Under the pieces are notes generated by a model. That model was not told the DNA's origin. It saw only the letters and a program-made list of their open reading frames with translations, and did no database searches. Shown here piece after piece: positions 37,639-46,448 of a stretch of DNA of 64,000 bases (the stretch's first letter is position 1; the number at the start of each line of letters is the position of its first letter). A program made the translations under genes and the position numbers. Origin of the DNA: CAYMAZ01 sp964428185 (GTDB lineage: Bacteria > Bacteroidota > Bacteroidia > Bacteroidales > DTU049); the NCBI GenBank assembly GCA_964428185.1, contig CAYRXH010000002.1, forward strand, positions 1-64,000, written 5' to 3'.

Positions 37639-38384
37639 TAAAATGGATGTTTTTGTATTTATTGTTTGTGATTGGAATTTTTCCCACTCAGAAAAACACT
37701 ATGAAAAACACAAATGATATGAAGGAATTACTGCTTGGAAAATTTAATCCAGCTGAACATGAGAATTTTAAAATGGCACAATATCCATATACCCAGAAGG
37801 ATGGAGTATGGCTCCAGACAGAAGTATTACTGGCTTTTCAGAAAATGCATGACGCAGCAAAAATGGATGGCATCAATTTATATATTGTGTCAGCGACTCG
37901 AACTTTTTACAGACAGAAGCAAATCTGGGAGAATAAATGGACCGGAAAAACCCTTGTGGGAGGAAAAAACCTTAAAACGACAGTTACTGATCCTCTTGAG
38001 CGTGCAAAGATTATCCTCAGATATTCTTCAATGCCCGGAACATCTCGACATCACTGGGGAACAGATATTGACATCAATAGTGTTGACCCTTCTTATTTTA
38101 AAACAGAGAAAGGCTTGAAGGAATACCAGTGGCTTTGTCAGAATGCTGCCACCTATGGATTTTGTCAGCCATATAAAAACAAGGGGACTGATAGGCAAAC
38201 AGGATATGAGGATGAGGCATGGCACTGGTCCTATATTCCGGTTTCTTCAGTACTTGCTGAACAATTTCAACTCAACATAAGTTATGAAGATATCACAGGT
38301 TTTATGGGCTGTGAGACTGCCCGGGAAGCTCAGGTTATCGAAAATTATGTGTTTGGAATCCATCCGGATTGTCTGCCAGAATAA
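37635..38384 (+). CDS. M15-family D-alanyl-D-alanine carboxypeptidase (VanY-like)
   Basis: The 249-residue protein has a hydrophobic N-terminus (signal or anchor, residues 3-17) and an M15B peptidase domain. The zinc ligands are visible in SRHHWGTDIDIN (first histidine pair and aspartate) and in EAWHWSY (last histidine). Such enzymes trim the terminal D-alanine of peptidoglycan stem peptides in the periplasm. The gene overlaps the transketolase stop by 4 nt and ends at a strong terminator, so it is co-transcribed with sugar metabolism genes although no functional link is obvious. It is not evidence of vancomycin resistance, because no vanHAX genes are present. Confidence 0.88.
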   Translation: MIKWMFLYLLFVIGIFPTQKNTMKNTNDMKELLLGKFNPAEHENFKMAQYPYTQKDGVWLQTEVLLAFQKMHDAAKMDGINLYIVSATRTFYRQKQIWENKWTGKTLVGGKNLKTTVTDPLERAKIILRYSSMPGTSRHHWGTDIDINSVDPSYFKTEKGLKEYQWLCQNAATYGFCQPYKNKGTDRQTGYEDEAWHWSYIPVSSVLAEQFQLNISYEDITGFMGCETAREAQVIENYVFGIHPDCLPE

Positions 38385-38392
38385 AAAAAAAA

Positions 38393-38421
38393 AGAGCCTG
38401 AACAATCAGGCTCTTTTTTTT
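38393..38421 (+). terminator. Terminator of the transketolase operon
   Basis: The stem AGAGCCTGA / TCAGGCTCT with a 4-nt loop is followed by a T-run and preceded by an A-run. It can serve the plus-strand operon and also the convergent protease gene on the minus strand. Confidence 0.88.
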
Positions 38422-38434
38422 GTGCTTAATTTAC

Positions 38435-40870
38435 TTATTGTACGATGAGTTTTTTAATTGTATTCCCGTTTTCAGAATGAACAGTAACCATATATACACC
38501 TGCAGCAAACAAAGAGCAGTCGATATTCAGACTGTTTGTTCCTGAACTGATGTTTTGGCTGTAAACTGTTTTTCCGTTGATGTCACGAATAGTGATGAGA
38601 TCAAAGTTGTGGTCGGTTTTTGTGAAAGCAAGAGTAAACTGATCTTTGGCAGGATTTGGGTGTAAAATAATTCCTGCTGTTTGTTGCTCTTCATCAATGC
38701 CCACTGTTGTACCGTCAATCAGCACATCATCAACACAAACACCATATCCGTAATTGGCATATCCTTCAAAAGCGACCCAGTATGTTGCAGTTACACTTGG
38801 GAGTGAAATTGTGCGTAAAGTCCAGCTTGTTGTGTTGGTATTATATGTTTGCAACAGATTCCAACTTCCAGAAGCGCTGTTTTTGTAGTAAACTCTTAGT
38901 TCATCAAGGTCCCCTAACCAGTCTGCCATAGCATGGTAAAATGTCAGAGTAGCACTTGTCATACTGCTCAAATTCAGCTGGGGTGTGATAAGTTTTGAAA
39001 CAGGAGCTGTATAATTGTTGATATAGAACAATGCGTTATATGAGCCTGAGTATGCAGCAGAAGGATTTCCATTAACTCCGCCATAAGCAAGGTACCAAGG
39101 TGTAGTTCCGTAGACGTATTCAATTGACCAGCAATCAACAGAGCCAGTTTCAAAATCTTCAAAGAAAGGAATTGAGAAGCTGAATACTTCAACATTCTGA
39201 GTCAGTGAATTGTTGGCAGGGTTTACATCTGTTGTGCCGTTGGGATTGGAAACTGTGGACACAAAAGTGTGAGTTCCAACACCAATTGGTATCTGCGGAA
39301 AAGTAACTGTTGCAGTTGCTCCGGTTGCCAATGAGCCTGTCCAGTTTTGGTTCACAGGAGCGCCACCGTTCAAAGTATAACTTACAGTTGCAGAAGTGAG
39401 AGTAATTGTTCCTGCATTTCTGATAACTACTTCAGGGGTTATGTTTCCGGTGCTGCAATAGGTTTCTTCAGGAACAGTAACAGCATTCATTTGGGCATCA
39501 ACGCCTGCAACTTGATTCGGGTCAAATCCATCAAGAACTAAAGGTGCTGTTCCCAGTGGGTCAAGCCAGTTGCTGAGACGTGTGGCATTAGTACCGCCAC
39601 CTGTCCATGAAACTCCGAGTTTGCCATACCAGTCGGATGTCATGCTAGAGCATGATGCATAGCCTCCGTGTAACTGCCCAATAATATGTCCATTGGAGTC
39701 AAATAAGGGAGAGCCTGAAGATCCTCCTTCAGTTGTTGTGCCGTCACTCCATTGGGTGACGCGCCAATGAGTTCCGTCGCCGGGAACTGGGTTCTGCAAA
39801 TATGATGTTGTTGAAACACCAAGGTCTGACCAGCTGATTTTTTTAATATCACCTGAAGGATGATGAATTCCCCATGCCGTTCCTGTGAGGGTATTATTGA
39901 GAGTTCTGTTCCATCCTGAATAATAGACATTCCATGAAGCTAGAGGTGCTGAACTGAGTTCTACAAGCCAGAAGTCTGTTGCGGCATTTCTTGCTATCTG
40001 TGTTGCTCCACTAATGGAATTGTATGGAGGTGAACTCCCAGGATTTGAACATGTTGCACTTTGCCAGTTAAACCAGTAGACTACAGAAGAAGGATTGGAA
40101 TAGCAGTGGTCAGCACTGAGAACATAAGGTGTGCCGTCGTTTGCTGTATTATTGATCAAAGAACCTGAACAGAATCCGCTTCCTCCTGAAACAAGCATAC
40201 AGACTCCTCTGATCTGATCAGCCATAGGTGCTGCTTCGGGACAGGCAACATTGACGTTGCAGGAACCGGAACTGCCGAAGGATTTAATAAATTCTTCCGG
40301 GCCACGGTATCCGTGAGTCACTGTGCTTAAATGCAGTGTGCCTTCAAAAGCTGCATCTTCAGGTTCGTAATATTCCAGAGTAATATGATCACCGCGAATC
40401 AAGGTGGTGGCAAAAATCCTGTCATCCCGATTGTTGAACTCTGTAAACGCTCCCAATACCTCGCTGCGATCCTGATTGTAAATAAACAATGTGGAACCTT
40501 CGGGAATCTGAAAATTATCAAACTGGAAATTTAAAGATAATGCTCCGGGTGATACAATGTCAATTCTCCACAATGTGCCACCGTCAAACAATTCATCTTT
40601 GGTCCCCATGGTTTTCACATCAATGGCTACTTCAATGTTCTGTCCGAATCTCCAGGGAATATCTTTCCGCTGATCAAGTACAATGTCTTCGGCTTTGAGT
40701 GCATCAACATCAACATAAGGCATCACCTGCATAGGCACATTTTGTGTCAGGCTTTTTTCTCCCAAGGTGAATGAAATGGGAGTACCTCCCTGACTGATCT
40801 GAGCAGCAGAATAGTGAACAAAAACTGCCATCAGAACAGAAAATACTGTCAAATTGATAAATTTCTTCAT
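38435..40870 (-). CDS. T9SS-exported trypsin-like (lysyl-endopeptidase-type) serine protease
   Basis: The 811-residue protein has a signal peptide, an N-terminal pro-region (about 25-200), and an S1-type protease domain. The likely catalytic triad is H255 (SADHC), D299 (ATDFWLVEL) and S385 (GGSSGSPLF). The cysteine pattern (GSCNVNVACPE; FCSGSL) resembles lysyl endopeptidase. A CARDB-like domain (about 470-565), a MAM/jelly-roll-like domain (about 570-715) and a T9SS type A sorting domain (LHPNPAKDQFTL to the end) follow. It should be exported through the outer membrane to digest external protein, together with the C10 protease in this window. It is transcribed alone and ends near a bidirectional terminator. 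Confidence 0.92.
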   Translation of the reverse strand: MKKFINLTVFSVLMAVFVHYSAAQISQGGTPISFTLGEKSLTQNVPMQVMPYVDVDALKAEDIVLDQRKDIPWRFGQNIEVAIDVKTMGTKDELFDGGTLWRIDIVSPGALSLNFQFDNFQIPEGSTLFIYNQDRSEVLGAFTEFNNRDDRIFATTLIRGDHITLEYYEPEDAAFEGTLHLSTVTHGYRGPEEFIKSFGSSGSCNVNVACPEAAPMADQIRGVCMLVSGGSGFCSGSLINNTANDGTPYVLSADHCYSNPSSVVYWFNWQSATCSNPGSSPPYNSISGATQIARNAATDFWLVELSSAPLASWNVYYSGWNRTLNNTLTGTAWGIHHPSGDIKKISWSDLGVSTTSYLQNPVPGDGTHWRVTQWSDGTTTEGGSSGSPLFDSNGHIIGQLHGGYASCSSMTSDWYGKLGVSWTGGGTNATRLSNWLDPLGTAPLVLDGFDPNQVAGVDAQMNAVTVPEETYCSTGNITPEVVIRNAGTITLTSATVSYTLNGGAPVNQNWTGSLATGATATVTFPQIPIGVGTHTFVSTVSNPNGTTDVNPANNSLTQNVEVFSFSIPFFEDFETGSVDCWSIEYVYGTTPWYLAYGGVNGNPSAAYSGSYNALFYINNYTAPVSKLITPQLNLSSMTSATLTFYHAMADWLGDLDELRVYYKNSASGSWNLLQTYNTNTTSWTLRTISLPSVTATYWVAFEGYANYGYGVCVDDVLIDGTTVGIDEEQQTAGIILHPNPAKDQFTLAFTKTDHNFDLITIRDINGKTVYSQNISSGTNSLNIDCSLFAAGVYMVTVHSENGNTIKKLIVQ

Positions 40871-40983
40871 AATGGATTTGATTTTAATTAAAAAAAAGTT
40901 AAATAATTTTTACAAATATCAGAATTTTTTTTAGAACTCAAGTAATAGATTTAATTTTTTACAATTTGGTTGCGTATTTTTTT

Positions 40984-40991
40984 TAATTTTG
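40984..40991 (+). promoter_or_regulatory. -7 promoter element of fba
   Basis: TAATTTTG matches TAnnTTTG and lies 14 nt upstream of the aldolase start. A TTTG at 40965-40968 lies upstream with a short 15-nt spacer. Confidence 0.5.
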
Positions 40992-41005
40992 AAAAAAAAT
41001 AACAC

Positions 41006-42079
41006 ATGAAATTATCAGAAATAGTAAAACCAGGCGTAGCAACCGGCAGTGTTGTGAAAACAATTCTTGATTATGCAAAAGATAATGAGTTTGCTCTCCC
41101 AGCAGTAAATGTTGTTGGTACAGATTCGGTGAACGCAGTGCTGGAGGCTGGCAAGGTGGTTAACTCACCTGTCATTGTTCAGTTTTCAAACGGAGGTGGT
41201 CAGTTTTTTGCAGGGAAAGGCATTGCTGACTCCATGAAGGCATCTGTTGCAGGAACGATTTCAGGAGCCTATCATATTCATAGAGTGGCAGAATTGTATG
41301 AAATTCCTGTAATTCTTCACACAGACCATGCAGCAAAGAAACTGCTTCCATGGATTGATGCAATGCTTGATGAAGGGGAAAGGTTTTTTAAGATTACCGG
41401 AAAACCATTGTTCAGTTCTCATATGCTCGATTTGTCAGAGGAATCTCTTGAAGAAAACATTGACATCTGCAGTAGATATCTTGAACGCATGTCTAAAATG
41501 GGAATGACACTTGAAATTGAACTTGGTGTTACAGGAGGTGAAGAGGATGGTGTTGACAATTCAGGAATTGAAAGTTCAAAATTATATACTCAACCGGAAC
41601 ATGTGGCTTATGCTTATGAAAAGCTGATAAAAATCAGCGAGAACTTTACTATTGCCGCATCTTTCGGGAATGTTCATGGTGTATACAAACCAGGGAATGT
41701 GAAGCTGGAACCACGAATATTAAATAATTCCCAGAAATATGTCCGTGAGCATTTTGGTCTGTCTGAAGAGAAACCACTGAATTTTGTATTCCATGGAGGT
41801 TCAGGTTCTTCAAGGGAAGAGATCCGTGAAGCTATTTCATACGGGGTTATTAAAATGAACATTGATACTGACACCCAGTGGGCGTTTTGGGATGGAGTTC
41901 ATAAATTCTATCTTTCAAGAAAGGAGTATCTTCAGGGTCAAATCGGGAATCCTGAAGGAGAAGACAAACCAAATAAAAAGTTTTACGATCCCCGCACATG
42001 GTTGCGTGAAGGTGAAAAAGGAATTATAGACAGGCTGAAGATTGCGTTTGAAGACCTGAATGCTTTGAACAGATACTAA
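41006..42079 (+). CDS. fbaA: Fructose-bisphosphate aldolase, class II
   Basis: This zinc enzyme cleaves fructose 1,6-bisphosphate to dihydroxyacetone phosphate and glyceraldehyde 3-phosphate in glycolysis and runs backward in gluconeogenesis. The 357-residue length and the segment VILHTDHAAKKLLPWID match the E. coli-type (class IIA) enzyme; the histidine binds zinc and the aspartate is catalytic. Other family blocks are IELGVTGGEEDGVDN and FVFHGGSGSSREEI, followed by MNIDTDTQWAFWDG. It is monocistronic, with a -7 element upstream. The call is secure. Confidence 0.97.
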   Translation: MKLSEIVKPGVATGSVVKTILDYAKDNEFALPAVNVVGTDSVNAVLEAGKVVNSPVIVQFSNGGGQFFAGKGIADSMKASVAGTISGAYHIHRVAELYEIPVILHTDHAAKKLLPWIDAMLDEGERFFKITGKPLFSSHMLDLSEESLEENIDICSRYLERMSKMGMTLEIELGVTGGEEDGVDNSGIESSKLYTQPEHVAYAYEKLIKISENFTIAASFGNVHGVYKPGNVKLEPRILNNSQKYVREHFGLSEEKPLNFVFHGGSGSSREEIREAISYGVIKMNIDTDTQWAFWDGVHKFYLSRKEYLQGQIGNPEGEDKPNKKFYDPRTWLREGEKGIIDRLKIAFEDLNALNRY

Positions 42080-42124
42080 TCTAGTAGGTTTTATTGAGAT
42101 TCTGAAATTGATTTTTAAATTTTT

Positions 42125-43021
42125 TCACGCCGGATCAACATGAATCACAACATGGGTTGCTTCTCCGAACCTGTCTTTGAGTTTTTTTTCAACATCAAGT
42201 GTCACTTCGTGTGAATTATACACACTCATCTTGGGATCAATCTTAATGTGAATTTCAATAGCTATGTTATTTCCTATATTTCTGGTTCTTAGTCCGTGAG
42301 GCTGTTGTACATGGTCTACTGAAGAAATGATTGCACAGATTTCTTTTCTGGTTTTTTCAGGCAATGATTTTTCTAACAGATCATTTACCGCGGGGAGTAT
42401 TATTTTCAGGGCAACCCTGATGATCATAAAACTGACAATTGCTGCAGCAAGAGGATCCAAAATTTGCCAATGACCACCTAAATAAACAGCTCCGCCAATT
42501 CCAAGTAAAGTGGCAACAGAAGAGAGGGCGTCTGATCGATGATGCCAGGCATTGGCTCTCAAAACCTGACTGTTGTGGCGTCGTGCAGCAAAAATAGTGT
42601 ACCAGAACAAAATCTCCTTGACAATGATTGAACCTGCAGCAGAATACAATGCGATGGTTTTTGGAGGCTCTGATATCGCACCGATGCTGTAAAGATAAAT
42701 ATTGTTTCCCGCATCCCAGAGTATGCCTAATCCTGCCACTGCAAGCAATGTTCCAACTACAAATGTTGAAAATGTCTCAAATTTGCCATGCCCATATCTG
42801 TGGTTATCATCCACAGGTCGTGCAGAAATTTTTACAAAAATCAACACAATAATGTCTGAAATCAGATCTGACAGCGAATGTGTGGCATCGGCAATCATTG
42901 CACTGCTGCGACCCACAATGCCTGCAAAGTATTTTATTGTAGTAAGTATAACATTGACTATCAGCCCGGTCAGCGTGACTTTTACAATTTCCTGAGTTGT
43001 AATTTGAACTTTTTTGTGCAT
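42125..43021 (-). CDS. Cation diffusion facilitator (CDF) metal transporter
   Basis: The 298-residue inner-membrane protein has six predicted helices and exports divalent metal ions such as zinc, iron or manganese in exchange for protons. Metal-site motifs are visible in helix 2 (ADATHSLSDLISD) and helix 5 (WHHRSDALSSVA). A cytoplasmic C-terminal domain (about 210-298) with histidines at HSHEVTLDVE-like positions completes the fold. The H/D site pattern is typical of the broad MamM/FieF-like group; the ion cannot be fixed from sequence alone. It converges with fbaA and has its own promoter element. Confidence 0.9.
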   Translation of the reverse strand: MHKKVQITTQEIVKVTLTGLIVNVILTTIKYFAGIVGRSSAMIADATHSLSDLISDIIVLIFVKISARPVDDNHRYGHGKFETFSTFVVGTLLAVAGLGILWDAGNNIYLYSIGAISEPPKTIALYSAAGSIIVKEILFWYTIFAARRHNSQVLRANAWHHRSDALSSVATLLGIGGAVYLGGHWQILDPLAAAIVSFMIIRVALKIILPAVNDLLEKSLPEKTRKEICAIISSVDHVQQPHGLRTRNIGNNIAIEIHIKIDPKMSVYNSHEVTLDVEKKLKDRFGEATHVVIHVDPA

Positions 43022-43041
43022 CCGAAACTGAATCTATTTGG

Positions 43042-43049
43042 CAAAATTA
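43042..43049 (-). promoter_or_regulatory. -7 promoter element of the CDF transporter gene
   Basis: On the minus strand the octamer is TAATTTTG, matching TAnnTTTG, 20 nt upstream of the start codon. Confidence 0.5.
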
Positions 43050-43465
43050 AAGATTTTACCACAGGAAAATGTGCTGTTACCTCAAAAAAAGAGGATTGTT
43101 CAAGAAATCAAATACTTTTGAATGATGATTTTCATTAGAATTATGAGTGATAAAGTGAAAAGCTTTTTAATTTTTTTTCACTATTGTCAGGAAAAAATGT
43201 TTAAAGTTTGAAAAGCCTTGAAAATATTGTGTTTTAGAGATTCTTATGCGAGCTGGGGCTTACTTATGAAAGTGGCAAATTTGTAAATCATAAAATACTC
43301 ACATTCAAAATATTATGTTTTGAAAAAACAAAATATTTATTTTTATCGGACAATAATGATTAAAAGATTGGAAGATTCTTAGATTGCGTGATGGTGTTGT
43401 GCTTGTGACTGGCTATTAGTGATTGGTGAGGGGTAAAAAACACTTCGACATTCGATATTTCATGG

Positions 43466-43716
43466 AGGGACTCCTTTGGAGCAATATTCATTATTCTATA
43501 CCTTATACTTTATCCTTTAGAAAATAGAAAATATTTCCTTTTGCCTTGTACATTTTCCCTTATACCCTTATACCCTTATACCCTCCACCTCTATACCTCT
43601 ATACCCATATACCCCTAACCCGCCTGTCAGTTCGAGTAGACCACGTAGAGGTCGTATTGAGAACATGTAGCCACTTCTCGATACTCCCTCCTGCGTCGGG
43701 CACTCGAAGTGACACA
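43466..43716. repeat. Dispersed intergenic repeat, copy A
   Basis: This lies in the 917-nt gene-free stretch 43022-43938 and matches copy B at 59557-59756. It starts with GGGACTCCTTTG, continues through short tandem words of the form CCTTATAC, and ends in a palindromic unit (43625-43714). That unit has outer arms TGTCAGTTCGAGT and ACTCGAAGTGACA around further hairpins: GACC...GGTC and GTATTGAGAA / TTCTCGATAC. Copy A is less perfect than copy B, with one mismatch, one G-T pair and a degenerate third hairpin. No ORF is supported here; the rest of the gap (43050-43465 and 43717-43875) shows nothing recognisable. Confidence 0.8.
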
Positions 43717-43875
43717 ACTGTCATACAGAGGGATTGATAGACGAAAATCATACTATGGCGTTATTTCTGCAATCCCGAAGTATCTCATACAAGATGATGC
43801 AATGACCCGCCACATTCAAAGCTTCATGACTACTATGAATCCATTCTTCAGTAATTGGTATGTTAGACATAAGAA

Positions 43876-43911
43876 AAAAGTGTAAAGCGAGATAACTCAC
43901 TTCACACTTTT
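43876..43911 (-). terminator. Terminator of the aldehyde oxidoreductase gene
   Basis: On the minus strand an imperfect 16-bp stem (AAAAGTGTGAAGTGAG / CTCGCTTTACACTTTT) with a 4-nt loop is followed by a T-run. It lies 28 nt beyond the stop codon of the oxidoreductase gene. Confidence 0.7.
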
Positions 43912-43938
43912 ATCTTTTCACTTTCACCTTTCACCTTT

Positions 43939-46095
43939 CTACTGAAGAGGAGTAACAACTTCAAGAACTTCAGGAAGGTCCATTCCCAGATCTTTCAGTC
44001 TTTCGATGGTAGGAACCCCGTTGGGTGTCCAGCCACGTCTTTTATACACAGCGTCGAGGAGTTTTTCGTACTGATCTTCGCGGTGTTTTCTGAGAAATGC
44101 CATTTTTTCCTGAGTGCTTTTTCCAGCGGGATCAATACCAAGAAGGTCTTTCAGTTGACCATCATAACGCTCTTGCCGTGATTCATATTCTTCAACTGTA
44201 ACAGGGCCTGCAGCACGATAAGGCTGTGCGTCATGTTTTCTTAGTCCGTATCCGCGGCGGATGTTAAAAATCCTCTGGAACTGATATACCCTTTCACTCT
44301 GGCGGATGAGTTCCTCTTTGGTAAAATCGTTGCCGGTAACTGCTTTGTATATGGTAACATAATTATCAACGTGCTCGGGCACCTTGGCAGGTTCAGCCTG
44401 AAGGTGGTTGTCGGCAGGTTCTACATCATTCCATGGCAGTTTGCACAATCCTTGAAGTCCGAACCATGTTCTGAACATGGGGAAATAATACAAGGCCTCG
44501 GCTTTCTTTTCAAATGTAGGAATCTGATTGTTGACCATATCCATGAAAATCAGCCAGGCTTCGTCATGCTGCGGACCTTTGTTGGTCATTGCATATCCAC
44601 CCTGTTGTGCCAGTGATTCTTTGGAGATATATTGGCTGTATTCAAGACCTTTGTTTTCCATAGCTATATCTGTAATAAACATTGGATCTCCCCAGCCTTT
44701 TTCGATAAACATTTCTTTCATCTTGCGGACACCCATTCCGGCAATCACACCAAAACCCTCACTGCGTGCCAACTGATGCAATAGTTCCATGGCATCATTT
44801 TCACTGCCAAAACTCAGATCCAGACCACAGGTGCGTTCTTTATTGAGGATACCGTTTTCATAACATTCCATGACAAAACCCATGATGGTTCCCCATGTTA
44901 TTGTACAGATACCGTAAGTGTCACAGTAGAAGTTTGCTTCGATGGTCCATTCGGGATTGAAAATTCCCATGTTTGACCCCAGCGATGAAGTTGTTTCATA
45001 TTCGGGACCGTCAACAATGACCTTTTGTCCCTTGTAGGGACCGGTTTTCAGTTCAAAATTATCAACACCCTTAGCACAGCTCATATTACAACCAATCCAG
45101 CAACCGTCAGGAACTCCCTGTGTGAAATAACTCATCCACACATCACCGTGAATTTTATAAGCGTCAGGGTGAATTCCGAATTTGAAATTGTGAACTGGAA
45201 GCAAATCATAGTCATTCATGATGTTTGTAAGGTGAGCTGTCCCCTTTTTGCGCATTTCACACTGTGAATCATCAAGCTCACGCATTTCTTTGTTAAAGCG
45301 GCGACCGCGTTCCATGATGGCTTCAATGTCAACAACATTGTTGATGTTTCCTGTAATACCAGGGATTTTTGCAACGATGGCTCTGATTTTTTTGTCACGG
45401 AGGACAGTCCCTGTACCCCCGCGTCCGGCCTGTTTCAGTCTGATTTTTTTACGCTTGTTGTCGTAAAAAGTAAAGTTCAACATTCCAATCAGTGAATGGT
45501 CAGCAGCATCTCCTGCAGAGACAATTCCGATATTTTTCTTGTCCTTTTCGTCAGTTGCGAAAAGATCAGTCAGTTCTTCAGCAAGCAGGTGAGAGTCATG
45601 AGAAAATCCGGGATCTTCAAAAATCTCAATTCTGCCTGTTACTCCGTCAAGATAAATCACCACATCCTTTTCTGCTTTGCCCTGAATCTCAATTGCATCA
45701 AAACCGCACACCTTGAGAAAAGGACCAAAGAATCCACCCACATTACTGTCGATGGGGATGTCCGTCTGGGGAGATATGGTAACGACTATGGACTTGCCTG
45801 CCCCTGAATATTGGGTAATACCACAGATGGGACCTCCGGAGATAACTAATTCATTTTCAGGATCATTCCATTTTGTTGTGGGGAGTGTGGCTTCCCACAA
45901 CAATTTTAAACCATACCCCTTCCCTCCAATGAATTTTTCTTTCATCATGGGGGGAACATCCTTAATACTGAATTCAGTATTGCCAACATTCACATAGAGA
46001 ACTTTGTCTGTATATCCCTTGTTAATGGAAGTCTTTTCATAGGTTAGCTCTTTCAGAATGTGTCGGCTCTTTTTAATTTCTTCAATGTTAATCAT
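43939..46095 (-). CDS. Aldehyde:ferredoxin oxidoreductase (tungsten, AOR family)
   Basis: AOR enzymes oxidise aldehydes to acids, or reduce acids to aldehydes, using a tungsten-bis-pterin centre and a [4Fe-4S] cluster, with ferredoxin as partner. The 718-residue protein has the AOR N-terminal domain (FIGGKGYGLKLLWEA; LVISGGPICGITQYSGAGKS) and the C-terminal domains. Cluster ligands are probably C332, C336 and C340 (GCWIGCNMSC) and a distal cysteine in LQGLCKLPW. The first spacing (CxxxC) is one residue longer than in the Pyrococcus enzyme (CxxC). The protein is also about 100 residues longer than classical AOR. A ThiF/ThiS pair lies divergently upstream and may help make its cofactor. It indicates anaerobic metabolism. 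Confidence 0.92.
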   Translation of the reverse strand: MINIEEIKKSRHILKELTYEKTSINKGYTDKVLYVNVGNTEFSIKDVPPMMKEKFIGGKGYGLKLLWEATLPTTKWNDPENELVISGGPICGITQYSGAGKSIVVTISPQTDIPIDSNVGGFFGPFLKVCGFDAIEIQGKAEKDVVIYLDGVTGRIEIFEDPGFSHDSHLLAEELTDLFATDEKDKKNIGIVSAGDAADHSLIGMLNFTFYDNKRKKIRLKQAGRGGTGTVLRDKKIRAIVAKIPGITGNINNVVDIEAIMERGRRFNKEMRELDDSQCEMRKKGTAHLTNIMNDYDLLPVHNFKFGIHPDAYKIHGDVWMSYFTQGVPDGCWIGCNMSCAKGVDNFELKTGPYKGQKVIVDGPEYETTSSLGSNMGIFNPEWTIEANFYCDTYGICTITWGTIMGFVMECYENGILNKERTCGLDLSFGSENDAMELLHQLARSEGFGVIAGMGVRKMKEMFIEKGWGDPMFITDIAMENKGLEYSQYISKESLAQQGGYAMTNKGPQHDEAWLIFMDMVNNQIPTFEKKAEALYYFPMFRTWFGLQGLCKLPWNDVEPADNHLQAEPAKVPEHVDNYVTIYKAVTGNDFTKEELIRQSERVYQFQRIFNIRRGYGLRKHDAQPYRAAGPVTVEEYESRQERYDGQLKDLLGIDPAGKSTQEKMAFLRKHREDQYEKLLDAVYKRRGWTPNGVPTIERLKDLGMDLPEVLEVVTPLQ

Positions 46096-46124
46096 ATTGT
46101 TGTTGTTTGATTTTGTCTGAGCGG

Positions 46125-46132
46125 CAAAATTA
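46125..46132 (-). promoter_or_regulatory. -7 promoter element of the aldehyde oxidoreductase gene
   Basis: On the minus strand the octamer is TAATTTTG, matching TAnnTTTG, 29 nt upstream of the start codon. The remaining intergenic stretch (46133-46420) is AT-rich; 46306-46385 holds a low-complexity imperfect inverted repeat of AGTAGAGAG-like words with no recognised role. Confidence 0.5.
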
Positions 46133-46420
46133 TGAAATTATTCTGCATTTTCAAACTTTAGGAACTCCAAATTTTTGGAATTTGATTTTGATGTTTATCA
46201 TAACTGATATGGACAAAGAACTTTATATTTTACGTTATCAGAGTATTATAAAAAATATTTTCTGGCTGTTTCCAAATTTCAGATAGTGATTTTATATATT
46301 TTCTCTATAAAAAGTAAAGAGTAGAGAGTGCAAGTGATGAGAAACTGCAATTTCTTTCTCTATCTCTACTTACTACTTGCTACTTTTTTTTTCGGTTGTG
46401 TGTAAATTAAAATGTTCATG

Positions 46421-46428
46421 TAAATTTG
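46421..46428 (+). promoter_or_regulatory. -7 promoter element of thiF-thiS
   Basis: TAAATTTG matches TAnnTTTG and lies 20 nt upstream of the ATG chosen for the ThiF-like gene. Confidence 0.55.
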
Positions 46429-46448
46429 TAGAAATATTTAATTTAAAA

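Noticed and set aside
37635..38384. Vancomycin resistance function for the VanY-like peptidase
   Set aside because: No vanH, vanA, vanX or vanRS genes are present and M15 peptidases are ordinary cell-wall enzymes.
43556..43620. Tandem CCTTATAC words as a possible CRISPR array
   Set aside because: The units are about 8 nt, run without spacers, and no cas gene is nearby.
43546..43737. ORF across repeat copy A, and the similar one at 59587
   Set aside because: The encoded Pro/Tyr/Leu-rich peptides come from the tandem words and palindromes; the two copies do not conserve a protein.
46306..46385. Low-complexity inverted repeat as a small RNA gene or terminator
   Set aside because: Pairing is imperfect, there is no proper T-run or promoter, and similar purine/pyrimidine-rich words are common in the intergenic DNA here.
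46377..46448. 24-residue N-terminal extension of the ThiF-like protein
   Set aside because: It contains the -7 promoter element and unusual Cys/Phe-rich sequence; the ATG at 46449 gives the normal family start.
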